Positions 14,964-23,842 are shown, counted from the stretch's first letter. The stretch is DNA of 31,019 bases from an uncultured Prevotella sp. (GCA_934202525.1 CAKPYB010000036.1:1-31019); one strand, 5' to 3'. Numbers and translations are program-made. The notes: generated from the sequence alone by a model not told the origin.

Positions 14964-17777
14964 CTAGTTATTTCCCAAAACATTACCTACGTCACCAGGT
15001 AACATTCCATACTCTTCCTTGAAACATTTTGTGAAGTAAGACGGCGCTGAAAAGCCCACTTCATAGGCTACTTCAGAGACACTCATGCTACGGGTTTCGA
15101 GCAAACGCCTAGCTTTGGCTAGGCGAGCCTTACGGAGTAAGTCAACAACAGAAGAGCCTGTCATCGCCTTCACCTTACGATAAAGCTGCACACGGCTTAA
15201 GCCAATCTGCTGTCCCATATCCTCGACTCCAAACTCACTATCAGAAAGGTTCTGCTGGATAATGGTTTGAAGCTGCTTGAGGAACTGCTTGTCACGGTCT
15301 TCCAGATGAGACTCAGAAATCTCCTTCTCAGCCTCTTGAGCCCCCTGATAAAGATGTTTCAGGAGCTGACGCTGTCGCAAGAGATTTTCGATACGGGCGA
15401 GAAGCACCTTGCTATGGAATGGTTTGGTAATATAAGAATCGGCTCCATGCTCATAACCCTCTGCGCGATGCTCTTCCAGGTTCTTCGCCGTGAGCATAAT
15501 AACAGGGATATGAGAGGTAGCGGTATTCGTCTTCAACTGTTCGGTAAACTCCAATCCGTCCATAACAGGCATCATCACATCGCAAATCACCAGATCGGGC
15601 ACCTCTTTTATAGCTACGGACAATCCCTCTTTACCATCAGCGGCCTCAAGAACAATATACTCATCCTGCAAAAGCGTACGCTCATACTGACGGATATCGG
15701 TATTATCATCAATAACCAGAACTGTAGGGCGATTGGTATTCTCACTTACCAACTGCTGAACTTTTCCACGACTTCTGTCTCCATCGTCAATATATTGCAA
15801 AACCGATTCATCTACCACATTCTTACCATCTGGCGTAGAAGTATTTACAGAGTTATCCACAATATCCACACCATTGTGGATAACTTGTGAATCACACTCC
15901 TGTTCACGAGGAATTACAACGATAAAATCAGAGCCCTTACCCAGTTCGCTCTCTACCCTAGCTTCACCATGATGCAACTCAACAAACGATTTCACCAGAG
16001 CCAGACCGATACCCGTGCCGCTGGCAGCACCCTTAGCCTGGAAGAAGCGTTCAAAGATCTTATCAGCCTCATCCTGAGAGATTCCTCGGCCAGTATCTTT
16101 CACATCAAGACGGAGATTGGCACCTTCATCTTTCAAAGATACAAAGATTTCGCCACCAGCAGGCGTATATTTCAAGGCATTGCTCAACAGATTGAATACG
16201 ATACGGGAAATCTTCTCCTGATCGGCTATCATTTCATGGCTGCCTTTCAAGTCATCAACATCCAGATGCAGTCTGATCTGCTTGCGTTCGGCAGTAAGCT
16301 GGAAGTCGCTCACCCACATCATCAGAGTCTTCACAATGTCGAAGCGATAAAGTTTCAACTCCATCTTGCCATTCTGAATCTTACGGAAATCAAGAATGTT
16401 ACCAACCAACTGTTGGAGGGCAAGCGCATTACGCTGCACCATCTTCAAGAGTTCGCGGCTCTTGCCCTTGATGCCGGTATCTTCAAGCAGCATCTCTACC
16501 GGGTCGGCAATCAGGGTTAAAGGCGTGCGAAGTTCATGACTGATATTGGTAAAGAACACCAGACGGGAATGAGTGAGTTCCAAAACCTCCTCATTCAATC
16601 GTTTCATCTCCTCATTCTTTTCACCCAATTCTACATTCAGTCGCTTCAGTTCGTCATTGGTTTTAGCCAATTTTTCGTTCAGTTTTACCTTTACCAGATA
16701 ACCTCTGAAGATCAAAGCCGCCGCTGCAAGGCAAACAAGCAGGAACAGACACATACCAATAAGCATGATTTTCTGGGCGTTATAATCAGACAGATATCGA
16801 TCTACCTGCTTATGCAAAGTCTTCAGATTGCGCGCCTGGCGCTCGGCATCTCTAGCCTCCATCAAGGTAAGATCTGCATTTGCCTTGGTAATGATAGATG
16901 TACTCAGATAATTATCACGTTCATAAGGCTGATGCTTCAATATCTTCATGGCAAGTGCTATAACCTCATCACCCTTGGTAGGATAAAGATAAGAGGCTTC
17001 GAAAATACCATCGCGCACAAGTTCCAGACCACCACCTTCGGTTGCCATGCCGTCTACTCCGGTATACTTATAATTACGCTTTACCCCCATCTGTCGGGCA
17101 GCAACATAAGCACCCCAGGCAAGACGGTCGTTGTGAGCAAAGACATAATCAAAGTCCTGTGTCTGTTTCAAGATACGTTTCATTGCCTGGATTCCACCCT
17201 CTTCCTTCCAGTTTCCTCCCTCCGAGGCTACAACCTGTAACCCAGGATAAGGCTTGATAGCATCCATAAAACCACGATGGCGCTCCAAAGCAGGCGAAGA
17301 TCCCTCCAAACCGCTGATTTCAACGATGCGACCCTTACCCTGAAGCTGCTGGGCGATAAAAGTTCCCATCGACTTACCTATCGTATAGTTATCGCATCCG
17401 ATAAAAGCCGTATACTTATCAGAATTGGTCTTCCTGTCATAGAGAATCACAGGAATACCTTTATCATAAGCACGCTCTACAGCCTTGGATATAGCACTCA
17501 ACTGGTTAGGCGATACTATCAGCAAATCTACCCCCTCATCGATAAACTGGTTAACTTGCTTGTTCTGCAACACATTATTATCGTTGGAAGAAGCCAGTTT
17601 CACGATAAGCGAATCGTTGAGATACTCGCCCATCTTGAGTTCATTATTCAGTTTATCGCGCCAGATATCTTCAGAACACTGGGATACGCCAATAACAAAC
17701 TTCCTAGGCTGCTGAGCACAACCGGTCAGCAACACGACGATAGCTACATATATAATAAGGTGTAAGTTACGTTTCAT
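14964..17777 (-). CDS. Hybrid two-component regulator with sugar-binding sensor domain
   Basis: A 937-residue one-protein signalling system. A signal segment with lipobox-like LLTGC (to Cys20) leads to a periplasmic-binding-protein domain (about 26-315, GVSQCSEDIWR, VDGMATEGGG). A membrane helix (337-357), coiled linker, HisKA (SHELRTP, phospho-acceptor His414), HATPase (NALKY, DTGRGIS, GTGIGLALV), receiver (VLVIDDN, phospho-acceptor Asp733) and an AraC-type DNA-binding domain (about 845-935) follow. This is the layout of B. thetaiotaomicron BT1754, whose sensor binds fructose, so control of the nearby GH32/MFS/outer-membrane units is likely. The frame starts 18 codons earlier at 17831; ATG 17777 gives a normal signal peptide. 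The linker before the receiver contains two DnaA-box-like words. Confidence 0.92.
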   Translation of the reverse strand: MKRNLHLIIYVAIVVLLTGCAQQPRKFVIGVSQCSEDIWRDKLNNELKMGEYLNDSLIVKLASSNDNNVLQNKQVNQFIDEGVDLLIVSPNQLSAISKAVERAYDKGIPVILYDRKTNSDKYTAFIGCDNYTIGKSMGTFIAQQLQGKGRIVEISGLEGSSPALERHRGFMDAIKPYPGLQVVASEGGNWKEEGGIQAMKRILKQTQDFDYVFAHNDRLAWGAYVAARQMGVKRNYKYTGVDGMATEGGGLELVRDGIFEASYLYPTKGDEVIALAMKILKHQPYERDNYLSTSIITKANADLTLMEARDAERQARNLKTLHKQVDRYLSDYNAQKIMLIGMCLFLLVCLAAAALIFRGYLVKVKLNEKLAKTNDELKRLNVELGEKNEEMKRLNEEVLELTHSRLVFFTNISHELRTPLTLIADPVEMLLEDTGIKGKSRELLKMVQRNALALQQLVGNILDFRKIQNGKMELKLYRFDIVKTLMMWVSDFQLTAERKQIRLHLDVDDLKGSHEMIADQEKISRIVFNLLSNALKYTPAGGEIFVSLKDEGANLRLDVKDTGRGISQDEADKIFERFFQAKGAASGTGIGLALVKSFVELHHGEARVESELGKGSDFIVVIPREQECDSQVIHNGVDIVDNSVNTSTPDGKNVVDESVLQYIDDGDRSRGKVQQLVSENTNRPTVLVIDDNTDIRQYERTLLQDEYIVLEAADGKEGLSVAIKEVPDLVICDVMMPVMDGLEFTEQLKTNTATSHIPVIMLTAKNLEEHRAEGYEHGADSYITKPFHSKVLLARIENLLRQRQLLKHLYQGAQEAEKEISESHLEDRDKQFLKQLQTIIQQNLSDSEFGVEDMGQQIGLSRVQLYRKVKAMTGSSVVDLLRKARLAKARRLLETRSMSVSEVAYEVGFSAPSYFTKCFKEEYGMLPGDVGNVLGNN
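15851..15885. repeat. 13-bp inverted repeat of two DnaA-box words inside the regulator gene
   Basis: AGTTATCCACAAT (15851-15863) and ATTGTGGATAACT (15873-15885) are exact complements around 9 bp. Each contains a perfect TTATCCACA. They lie in the poorly conserved linker between kinase and receiver (about residues 631-642). Confidence 0.8.
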
Positions 17778-17848
17778 ACGGCTTATACAATTTCTATGTT
17801 TATAAGGTAGAGACATTCTAAAACGTCTCAAAATAAGACTTACCGCTG

Positions 17849-17856
17849 CAAATTTA
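17849..17856 (-). promoter_or_regulatory. -7 box of the hybrid regulator
   Basis: TAAATTTG on the minus strand fits TAnnTTTG; it lies about 70 bp upstream of ATG 17777 and 18 bp upstream of the alternative ATG 17831. Confidence 0.6.
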
Positions 17857-17892
17857 CAACTTTTTTTTGAATTTTCCCCTCTTTGGTCAGTT

Positions 17893-17951
17893 TTTTACAA
17901 ATATCGGTCTAAATTTTATAAAGATTTTCAGCCAAAAATGCAGTAATTTTG
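17893..17951 (+). promoter_or_regulatory. dcu promoter with tandem direct repeat
   Basis: TTTTACAAA (17893-17901) and TTTTATAAA (17914-17922) are direct repeats 21 bp apart, and the -7 box TAATTTTG is at 17944-17951. The aspA promoter has the same words, spacing and distance to the -7 box. Confidence 0.7.
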
Positions 17952-18029
17952 CAACCGAGAAAAAGATATAAGAAAACTCTCATTACAACTAACTGTCAAT
18001 AAAAGAAAACAAAATAACAAAACAACATT

Positions 18030-19373
18030 ATGGCAACAGCAATAATACTACTACAACTGGCTATCGTATTAGCCCTCATCTTCATCGGTGCCCGTATCGG
18101 CGGCATCGGACTCGGCATCTTCGGTATGGTAGGTGTCTTCATTCTGGTATTCTTCTTCGGACTAAAACCAGGAAATCTTCCAATCGATGTGATGCTCATC
18201 ATCGTATCGGTAATAACAGCAGCATCAGCTCTGCAGGCAGCAGGTGGTCTGGATTATCTCGTAGGCTTGGCAGCCAAGTTCTTGCGCAAGCATCCTAACC
18301 ACATCACCTATTTCGGGCCGCTAACCACCTGGCTCTTCTGCATCGTAGCTGGAACAGCTCACACCTGCTATTCCCTGCTCCCTATCATTTCAGAGATTGC
18401 TACCAACTCTAAGATTCGTCCTGAGCGTCCGTTAGGCGTATCAACCGTATCTGCATCTCTCGGAATTACCTGTAGCCCGGTTTCGGCAGCCACCGCAGCT
18501 ATCATAAGTACCGACCTTCTGGGTGGTGCAGGCATCGAACTGAAACATATCCTGCTCGTAGGTATCCCGGCATCTCTGATTGGCATTCTCATTGCTGCTT
18601 TCTTGCAGAACCGAATCGGCAAAGAGTTGCAGGAAGACGAAATCTATCTGCAAAAGGTAAAGGAAGGCATCATTAATCCTGAGAAAGACAGCAAACTCAT
18701 CGACGAAATGATCAAGAATCCTAATCCTCGTGCCAAATATGCAGTAATGGCATTCCTCTTCGGCGTATTGGCGGTAGTCGTTTACGGCAGTTTCCCAAGT
18801 ATCCGTCCTAGCTTCATGCTCGATGGAGAACTCCACAGAGTTTCCATGCCTGAAATCATAGAAATTATCATGATGTCGGTAGCAGCCCTGATTCTCTTCG
18901 TTGGCAAAGCAAAGGTAGGCGATGCGGTAAAGGGCAACGTGTTTGCAGCAGGCATGAATGCCATGGTAGCCATCTTCGGTATAGCCTGGATGGGCGATAC
19001 ATTCTTCAACGGCAACCTAGCTTTCTTCAAAGAAGGCATTGCCAGCGTAGTGAGCCAATATCCGTTCCTCTTCGCTATCGCCCTCTTCATCATGAGTATC
19101 ATGCTCTTCTCGCAGGCAGCAACGGTAAGAACACTTTATCCTCTGGGTATCGGACTCGGCATTTCGCCTCTGGCACTCGTTGCCATGTTCCCTGCAGTAA
19201 ACGGATATTTCTTCTTGCCAAACTATCCAACAGCGGTGGCAGCAATCAATTTCGACCGTACGGGCAGTACCCGAATCGGAAGATTTGTCATCAACCACTC
19301 GTTCCAGTTGGCAGGCTTCACAACCACCATCGTTTCTATCGGTGTGGGATATCTGATTATTCAATTCCTATAA
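18030..19373 (+). CDS. dcuB: Anaerobic C4-dicarboxylate antiporter, DcuA/DcuB family
   Basis: A 447-residue inner-membrane protein, the usual length of DcuA/DcuB (DcuB of E. coli is 446). Hydrophobic helices fill both halves, with conserved segments GARIGGIGLGIFGM near the N-terminus, AGTAHTCYSLLPII, and ITCSPVSAATAA. The central region around residues 200-235 is a charged cytoplasmic loop. The family exchanges external fumarate, malate or aspartate for succinate during fumarate respiration. It is 20 bp from the following porin gene (one operon) and shares a promoter element with aspA, which makes aspartate/fumarate uptake with succinate export the likely task. DcuA versus DcuB cannot be separated with certainty. 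Confidence 0.9.
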   Translation: MATAIILLQLAIVLALIFIGARIGGIGLGIFGMVGVFILVFFFGLKPGNLPIDVMLIIVSVITAASALQAAGGLDYLVGLAAKFLRKHPNHITYFGPLTTWLFCIVAGTAHTCYSLLPIISEIATNSKIRPERPLGVSTVSASLGITCSPVSAATAAIISTDLLGGAGIELKHILLVGIPASLIGILIAAFLQNRIGKELQEDEIYLQKVKEGIINPEKDSKLIDEMIKNPNPRAKYAVMAFLFGVLAVVVYGSFPSIRPSFMLDGELHRVSMPEIIEIIMMSVAALILFVGKAKVGDAVKGNVFAAGMNAMVAIFGIAWMGDTFFNGNLAFFKEGIASVVSQYPFLFAIALFIMSIMLFSQAATVRTLYPLGIGLGISPLALVAMFPAVNGYFFLPNYPTAVAAINFDRTGSTRIGRFVINHSFQLAGFTTTIVSIGVGYLIIQFL

Positions 19374-19393
19374 ACCTTTAAAAAGAAATCATC

Positions 19394-20692
19394 ATGAAAC
19401 ATTACAAGAAAAGCATCCTGCTTTCAGCTTTTACAATAGCTACGATGTTGCCGAACAGCGCATGGGCACAAGGCACAAATGACGGACTGGGTGGAGATGA
19501 CGGCGACATAGAATCGCTCTACTCCAAGGTTACCAACATAGAGAAGAAACAGAAGGCGCTGAATTTCTACGTGAATTTTGCAGAAAGTTTCCAAACAGAA
19601 CATAGTTCAAAAACAGATGAATGGACTTCAAGATTCTACAACAAGAACCTGAGAATAGAGATGACCGGCTGGCTGACAGATAATCTCTACTACCGTTTCC
19701 GTCACCGTCTGAACAAGACTGATGCTCCGATGGGAGAAGATAACTTCGCTAAAGCAACCGATTATATGATGGTAGGCTGGAAGTTTAACGATACCTGGAG
19801 CATACAGGGCGGTAAGAAATGTCAGGCGCTAGGCTCGTTTGAGTTTGATGAAAACCCGATGTTCATCTACCAGTTCTCTGATATGGAGGACAATGTGGAC
19901 AGTTCGAAAGGTGCTCTCAACCTGCTCTATAATCCAAGCAAGACCCAGCAGTTCTCTGCCGAAGTGAGCAATACATATAATGGTAAGCTGACAGATGAAT
20001 TTGGTGAAAACGCCAAGGTAACAACTGGCAGACCGGGAAACAACAGAACAGCCGGAGGAAAGAAGCTGGACATCGAAACATTGGAGAAATCAAACAATCC
20101 TCTCACCTACAGCATCGGCTGGAATGGAAAATTCTTCGATAACAGATTGCAGACACGCTGGTCTTACTCCCTCCGTACTCAGGCTAAAGGAAAATACAGC
20201 CGGTTCTTCCGTCTCGGACAGAAACTGAATATGAACAAGCTGCAATGGTATGTAGATTACAACAATACATACGATGATCTGGACAGAATGAAGATTGCGT
20301 CTAAGGAGGTAGTTGATGAAATGATCAACAGCACTTATACCCAGGACGAAATCAACAACCAGGATTTCAGCAACTTATATCTCAGCAAAGTGCGTTATCA
20401 GGGAATCGTCAGCAAGATGAACTGGCAGTTTGCCAAAGACTGGAACCTGATGCTGAAAGGCATGTGGGAAACTGCAAGTGCCACAAAGAACGAAGCGTTT
20501 AAGAACTACCGCACCGCATACGGCTACATCGGCAGTCTGGAATACTATCCAGCCCGCAAACAGAAGCAGGATCTACGTATCTTCCTTGCCTATGTAGGTA
20601 GAAAATACGACTACAGTAAAAAGAGCGGATTGCAAGATTACAATACCGACCGCATCGAACTCGGCTTAATGTATCGCCTGAAAGCTTATTAA
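19394..20692 (+). CDS. Porin of the phosphate-selective porin O/P type
   Basis: A 432-residue outer-membrane protein. The signal peptide ends NSAWAQ (about residue 26), a short coiled segment follows (IESLYSKVTNIEKKQKALN), and the rest is amphipathic beta-strands rich in Tyr/Trp/Phe, as in Porin_O_P proteins (FYVNFAESFQT, LYYRFRHRLN, GWKFNDTWSIQGGK). Short coiled segments before the barrel are common in trimeric porins. It is the second gene of the dcu operon, 20 bp after the antiporter, so it probably lets C4-dicarboxylates cross the outer membrane. The solute is inferred from context only. Confidence 0.75.
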   Translation: MKHYKKSILLSAFTIATMLPNSAWAQGTNDGLGGDDGDIESLYSKVTNIEKKQKALNFYVNFAESFQTEHSSKTDEWTSRFYNKNLRIEMTGWLTDNLYYRFRHRLNKTDAPMGEDNFAKATDYMMVGWKFNDTWSIQGGKKCQALGSFEFDENPMFIYQFSDMEDNVDSSKGALNLLYNPSKTQQFSAEVSNTYNGKLTDEFGENAKVTTGRPGNNRTAGGKKLDIETLEKSNNPLTYSIGWNGKFFDNRLQTRWSYSLRTQAKGKYSRFFRLGQKLNMNKLQWYVDYNNTYDDLDRMKIASKEVVDEMINSTYTQDEINNQDFSNLYLSKVRYQGIVSKMNWQFAKDWNLMLKGMWETASATKNEAFKNYRTAYGYIGSLEYYPARKQKQDLRIFLAYVGRKYDYSKKSGLQDYNTDRIELGLMYRLKAY

Positions 20693-20759
20693 TCACTCAA
20701 GTTTTGCAAGTGAGGGAATTGATTGAAGTTAAAGAAGTTATCACTCCCTACGGTCGTTC

Positions 20760-20840
20760 GGGAAGTTAAGGGACAATAGTCTTCTAGCTTAAACTTAGGA
20801 CATTTGTCCCTTAACTTCCCTAACTTCCCTTAACTTCCCC
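20760..20840. repeat. 17-bp inverted repeat plus TTAACTTCCC direct repeats
   Basis: GGGAAGTTAAGGGACAA (20760-20776) and TTGTCCCTTAACTTCCC (20804-20820) are exact complements. Two further (T)TAACTTCCC copies follow to 20840. It lies between the porin and aspA genes and could act as a transcript-stabilising or terminating hairpin, though no T run follows. It looks like a dispersed intergenic element. Confidence 0.75.
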
Positions 20841-20898
20841 ACATGCGAAACTTCAGTTAATCAGACAAAAATGAGCGATAAAAAGCAGAAAGTTCGTT

Positions 20899-20957
20899 TT
20901 TTACAAATTAAGGTTCACTTTTTATAAAGAGAATATGCAGAAATCATCGTATCTTTG
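20899..20957 (+). promoter_or_regulatory. aspA promoter with tandem direct repeat
   Basis: TTTTACAAA (20899-20907) and TTTTATAAA (20920-20928) are 21 bp apart, and the -7 box TATCTTTG is at 20950-20957. The 84-nt leader to ATG 21042 includes an AAT-repeat stretch. Confidence 0.75.
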
Positions 20958-21041
20958 CAACGGATAAAGGAAATAACACCTGCTTCCAAAAGAATCAATA
21001 GAATAAATAATAATAATAATAACAACAAAACAATCAATATT

Positions 21042-22460
21042 ATGGCTGAAGAGAAAAAATTTAGAGTAGAGTCAGACCTTTTAGGTGAGCTCAAAGTTCC
21101 TGCTGATGCACTTTATGGTGTACAGACACAGCGCGGTATTAACAACTATCACATTTCACGCAAGACGATGTGCGCCTATCCAGATTTCATCATCGCCATC
21201 GCTTACGTAAAGTTGGCTGCCATCGAAACAAACCATACACTCGGTGTTATCAACGATGAGATTTCAGGGGCAATCGGTCAGGCTTGCCGCGAAATCATCG
21301 ACGGCAAATGGCATGAGAACTTCCCTATCGACATGGTACAGGGTGGTGCAGGTACATCTGTCAACATGAATGCCAACGAGGTTATCGCCAACCGTGCCCT
21401 CGAGATTATGGGACATGAAAAGGCTGATTATCAGTTCTGTTCTCCTAATGATCATTGCAACTGCGGCCAGAGTACAAACGACGTATACCCTACTTCTATC
21501 CGCCTGGCTTTGATTCGCATGAATACTCATCTGGTAGGTGCTCTGACTGGTCTGATCAGCGCATTCCGCTATAAGGCAGACGAATATGCTGATGCTATCA
21601 AGATGGGCCGTACCCAGTTGCAGGACGCAGTCCCTATGTCTTTCGGTCAAGAGTTCAACGCATACGCCAACAACCTGGAAGAGGAAATCCTCAATCTGGA
21701 GCGCAACGTGAAACTCTTACACGAGATCAATATGGGCGGTACTGCCATCGGTACAGGACTGAATGCCGTTCCTGGCTTCGCTAAGCTCTGTGCTGCTAAC
21801 CTCAGCAAGCTGACAGGCGAGAACTTCGAAACTGCTACCGACCTGGTAGAGGCTACACCTGATACCGGTGCTTACGTAAGCTACTCTTCTGCTTTGAAGC
21901 GTCTGGCTATCAAGCTGTCTAAGATCTGTAACGATCTCCGTCTGATGGCTTCTGGTCCTCGTTGCGGCTTGAACGAAATCAACCTTCCTCCTAAGGCTCC
22001 AGGTTCTTCTATCATGCCAGGTAAGGTTAATCCAGTTATTCCTGAGGTAACCAACCAGGTTTGCTTCAAGGTAATAGGAAACGATGCAACTGTCAGCTTT
22101 GCAGCAGAGGCAGGTCAGTTGGAGCTGAACGTAATGGAACCAATCATCACAGAAAGCCTCTTCGAGAGTCTGACCTGGTTGAAGAACGCCATCGAAACCC
22201 TGACATCTGAGTGCATCCTCGGCATCACCGTAAACAAAGAGCGTTGCTACGAAATGGTAAAGAACAGTATCGGTATCGTTACTGCCCTGAACCCAATCAT
22301 CGGTTACAAGAAGAGTACTAAAGTAGCTAAGGAAGCCCATGCTACAGGCCGCTCAGTATACGATATCGTTATAGAGCAGGGTATCATGAGTAAGGAAGAA
22401 TTGGACAAGGCACTCGATCCAAAGGAGATGCTGCAGTCACACAAGTTCACCCTGAAATAA
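21042..22460 (+). CDS. aspA: Aspartate ammonia-lyase
   Basis: A 472-residue cytoplasmic enzyme converting L-aspartate to fumarate and ammonia. It has the fumarase/aspartase signature GSSIMPGKVNP (about residues 321-331, with the catalytic Ser in the mobile loop), GQSTNDVYPT, and GGTAIGTGLN. The N-terminal GVQTQRGINNYHIS favours aspartase over fumarase. The frame runs back to a TTG at 20955, but that lies within the -7 box, so ATG 21042 is the start. With the Dcu antiporter it supplies fumarate as electron acceptor for succinate formation; the shared promoter element supports joint control. Confidence 0.95.
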   Translation: MAEEKKFRVESDLLGELKVPADALYGVQTQRGINNYHISRKTMCAYPDFIIAIAYVKLAAIETNHTLGVINDEISGAIGQACREIIDGKWHENFPIDMVQGGAGTSVNMNANEVIANRALEIMGHEKADYQFCSPNDHCNCGQSTNDVYPTSIRLALIRMNTHLVGALTGLISAFRYKADEYADAIKMGRTQLQDAVPMSFGQEFNAYANNLEEEILNLERNVKLLHEINMGGTAIGTGLNAVPGFAKLCAANLSKLTGENFETATDLVEATPDTGAYVSYSSALKRLAIKLSKICNDLRLMASGPRCGLNEINLPPKAPGSSIMPGKVNPVIPEVTNQVCFKVIGNDATVSFAAEAGQLELNVMEPIITESLFESLTWLKNAIETLTSECILGITVNKERCYEMVKNSIGIVTALNPIIGYKKSTKVAKEAHATGRSVYDIVIEQGIMSKEELDKALDPKEMLQSHKFTLK

Positions 22461-22545
22461 AAAGATGTAACTGCTGACATAAAAGAACTTTAGAATAAGA
22501 TATAGAATAATACTAATCTGAATTTCATATTAACATTTGACTGTT

Positions 22546-22577
22546 CCGCTTGCCTATTCCTCAAGATAGGCAAGCGG
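22546..22577. terminator. Terminator hairpin between converging aspA and AraC genes
   Basis: CCGCTTGCCTAT (22546-22557) and ATAGGCAAGCGG (22566-22577) form a perfect 12-bp stem with an 8-nt loop. T tracts are weak on both sides. Confidence 0.7.
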
Positions 22578-22610
22578 ATATTCTGTTTACGGTCATCGAC
22601 GGAAATCTTA

Positions 22611-23462
22611 TCAGTTGTATTGGTTACGATAAGCAAGCGGTGTCATTCCAGCCCTTGTTTTAAAGAAATTGGTCAATGCACTCTGGTCGTTAAAGTGAAG
22701 ATAATCGGCTATCTCTCCCATTGTCATATCCGACTGTTTCAGCAGATTACAGATTTCCTTGTAAAGAAGAGAGGTAATATGATCATTGACCGTCGTACCC
22801 GATATTTCTTTTATCATCCTGGAGAGATAAGCAGAAGAAACATTCAGTTTATCTGCATAAAAACGGATTTGTCGCTCACTCTTGAAATTGCGATACAGCA
22901 AATGCAGAAAGATTTCGTACACATTCTTTTTATGGCGCAAGTCTCTGGTCGACAAAAGGTTGTCATAAGGCAACTCTGACACCAGAAGTTTCAAGACATT
23001 CACCATAGACTGAATCATCTCTACCTTATAAATATGCTGATGGCGCACAATATCCCGAATCATATGAATGATATCAAAAGCCGCCTTGAGTTTATCGTCA
23101 GAAAGATGATAAACCAGATCATTAGCAATCTCTTCATCAACAAAAACACATTCTGCCTCAAAATCTTCAGATATTTCGGTAAACTGATAAACATGCTTAG
23201 GCGATACGACAAGCAAATCACTTGCCGTAAGCTGATGTTCCTCGTCCTCTGCGCTTTCAGTTCCCAGAACGACTTCAAACTTTACACTTCCGCTTTTTAC
23301 CAATAATACCTTGTAAAAAAGTGTTCGTTCACTCGCCATATCCCTCAGGACACTTCCATTTAAAACATCTGTATGAATATGAGCTGCATAAGCTCCAAAT
23401 ATGTCCTTCAGTTGGTATTTAGCGGCAAACTCTTTTAAGTTATATACTTGCTGCTGCTTCAT
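22611..23462 (-). CDS. AraC-family transcriptional regulator
   Basis: A 283-residue DNA-binding protein. Residues about 1-130 form a cupin-like sensor domain, and about 190-283 carry the two helix-turn-helix units of AraC proteins (LNVSSAYLSRMIKEISG, then MGEIADYLHFNDQSALTNFFK), ending with the typical P-x-x-Y-R (PLAYRNQY). Its -7 box TATTTTTG lies at 23490-23483, 20 bp from the ATG. Ligand and targets are unknown. Its position next to aspA, and the 21-bp tandem repeats at the dcu and aspA promoters, make it a candidate regulator of that pair, but this is inference. Confidence 0.88.
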   Translation of the reverse strand: MKQQQVYNLKEFAAKYQLKDIFGAYAAHIHTDVLNGSVLRDMASERTLFYKVLLVKSGSVKFEVVLGTESAEDEEHQLTASDLLVVSPKHVYQFTEISEDFEAECVFVDEEIANDLVYHLSDDKLKAAFDIIHMIRDIVRHQHIYKVEMIQSMVNVLKLLVSELPYDNLLSTRDLRHKKNVYEIFLHLLYRNFKSERQIRFYADKLNVSSAYLSRMIKEISGTTVNDHITSLLYKEICNLLKQSDMTMGEIADYLHFNDQSALTNFFKTRAGMTPLAYRNQYN

Positions 23463-23482
23463 AATAGTTGTCTTTTATGGTG

Positions 23483-23490
23483 CAAAAATA
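23483..23490 (-). promoter_or_regulatory. -7 box of the AraC-type regulator
   Basis: TATTTTTG on the minus strand fits TAnnTTTG and ends 20 bp before the ATG. Confidence 0.55.
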
Positions 23491-23547
23491 TAATTTTATT
23501 CTGAAAACACCAAGAAAAACACAGAAAAATCTTTCATATTTATCTTT

Positions 23548-23655
23548 TCCACACCAGTTACCAACAGCAAAAGCACCTGATAACCAACAGAATAACACAG
23601 TTATCAACACATATGTGGATAACTTTTCTATGAGAAGTGAATAAGTGTGGAAAAG
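23548..23655. other. Cluster of DnaA-box-like sites
   Basis: The segment holds TTTTCCACA, TTACCAACA, TAACCAACA, TTATCAACA, a perfect TGTGGATAA (plus-strand complement of TTATCCACA) and TGTGGAAAA. TTATCAACA and TGTGGATAA form an imperfect 26-bp inverted repeat (23599-23624). AT-rich sequence lies about 200 bp to the right. Confidence 0.45.
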
Positions 23656-23663
23656 TTTAGAGC

Positions 23664-23695
23664 ATAAAAAAGACATCAACTGAAAAGTTGATGTC
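23664..23695 (-). terminator. Terminator of tRNA-Met
   Basis: GACATCAACT (23672-23681), loop GAAA, AGTTGATGTC (23686-23695) is a perfect 10-bp hairpin, followed on the minus strand by a T run. It starts 11 bases past the tRNA. Confidence 0.9.
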
Positions 23696-23705
23696 TCACA
23701 TTGAG

Positions 23706-23779
23706 TAGCGGGAGGGGGCCACGATCCCTCGACCTCCGGATTATGAATCCGACGCTCTAACCAGCTGAGCTATCCCGCC
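23706..23779 (-). tRNA. tRNA-Met (CAT)
   Basis: A 74-nt cloverleaf on the minus strand: acceptor GGCGGGA/TCCCGCT (one G-T pair), D arm GCTC...GAGC, and anticodon arm with loop TTCATAA, giving anticodon CAT. The first acceptor pair forms, so it is more likely elongator Met than initiator; a lysidine-modified tRNA-Ile2 also has CAT and cannot be excluded by eye. CCA is not encoded. The T loop reads ATCGTGG instead of TTCNANN, and the T stem has one A-C mismatch. Confidence 0.88.
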
Positions 23780-23810
23780 ATCCAAGCAATTGATTTCTCA
23801 TTTGCGGGTG

Positions 23811-23842
23811 CAAAGGTAATACATTTATTTGAATTGAACAAA
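23811..23842 (-). promoter_or_regulatory. Promoter of tRNA-Met
   Basis: -7 box TACCTTTG (23818-23811) and -33 TTTG (23842-23839) with exactly 20 bp between them. Confidence 0.8.

Noticed and set aside
20955..21041. N-terminal extension of aspartase from TTG
   Set aside because: The TTG is inside the TATCTTTG -7 box and the extension is an Asn run from the AAT-rich leader.
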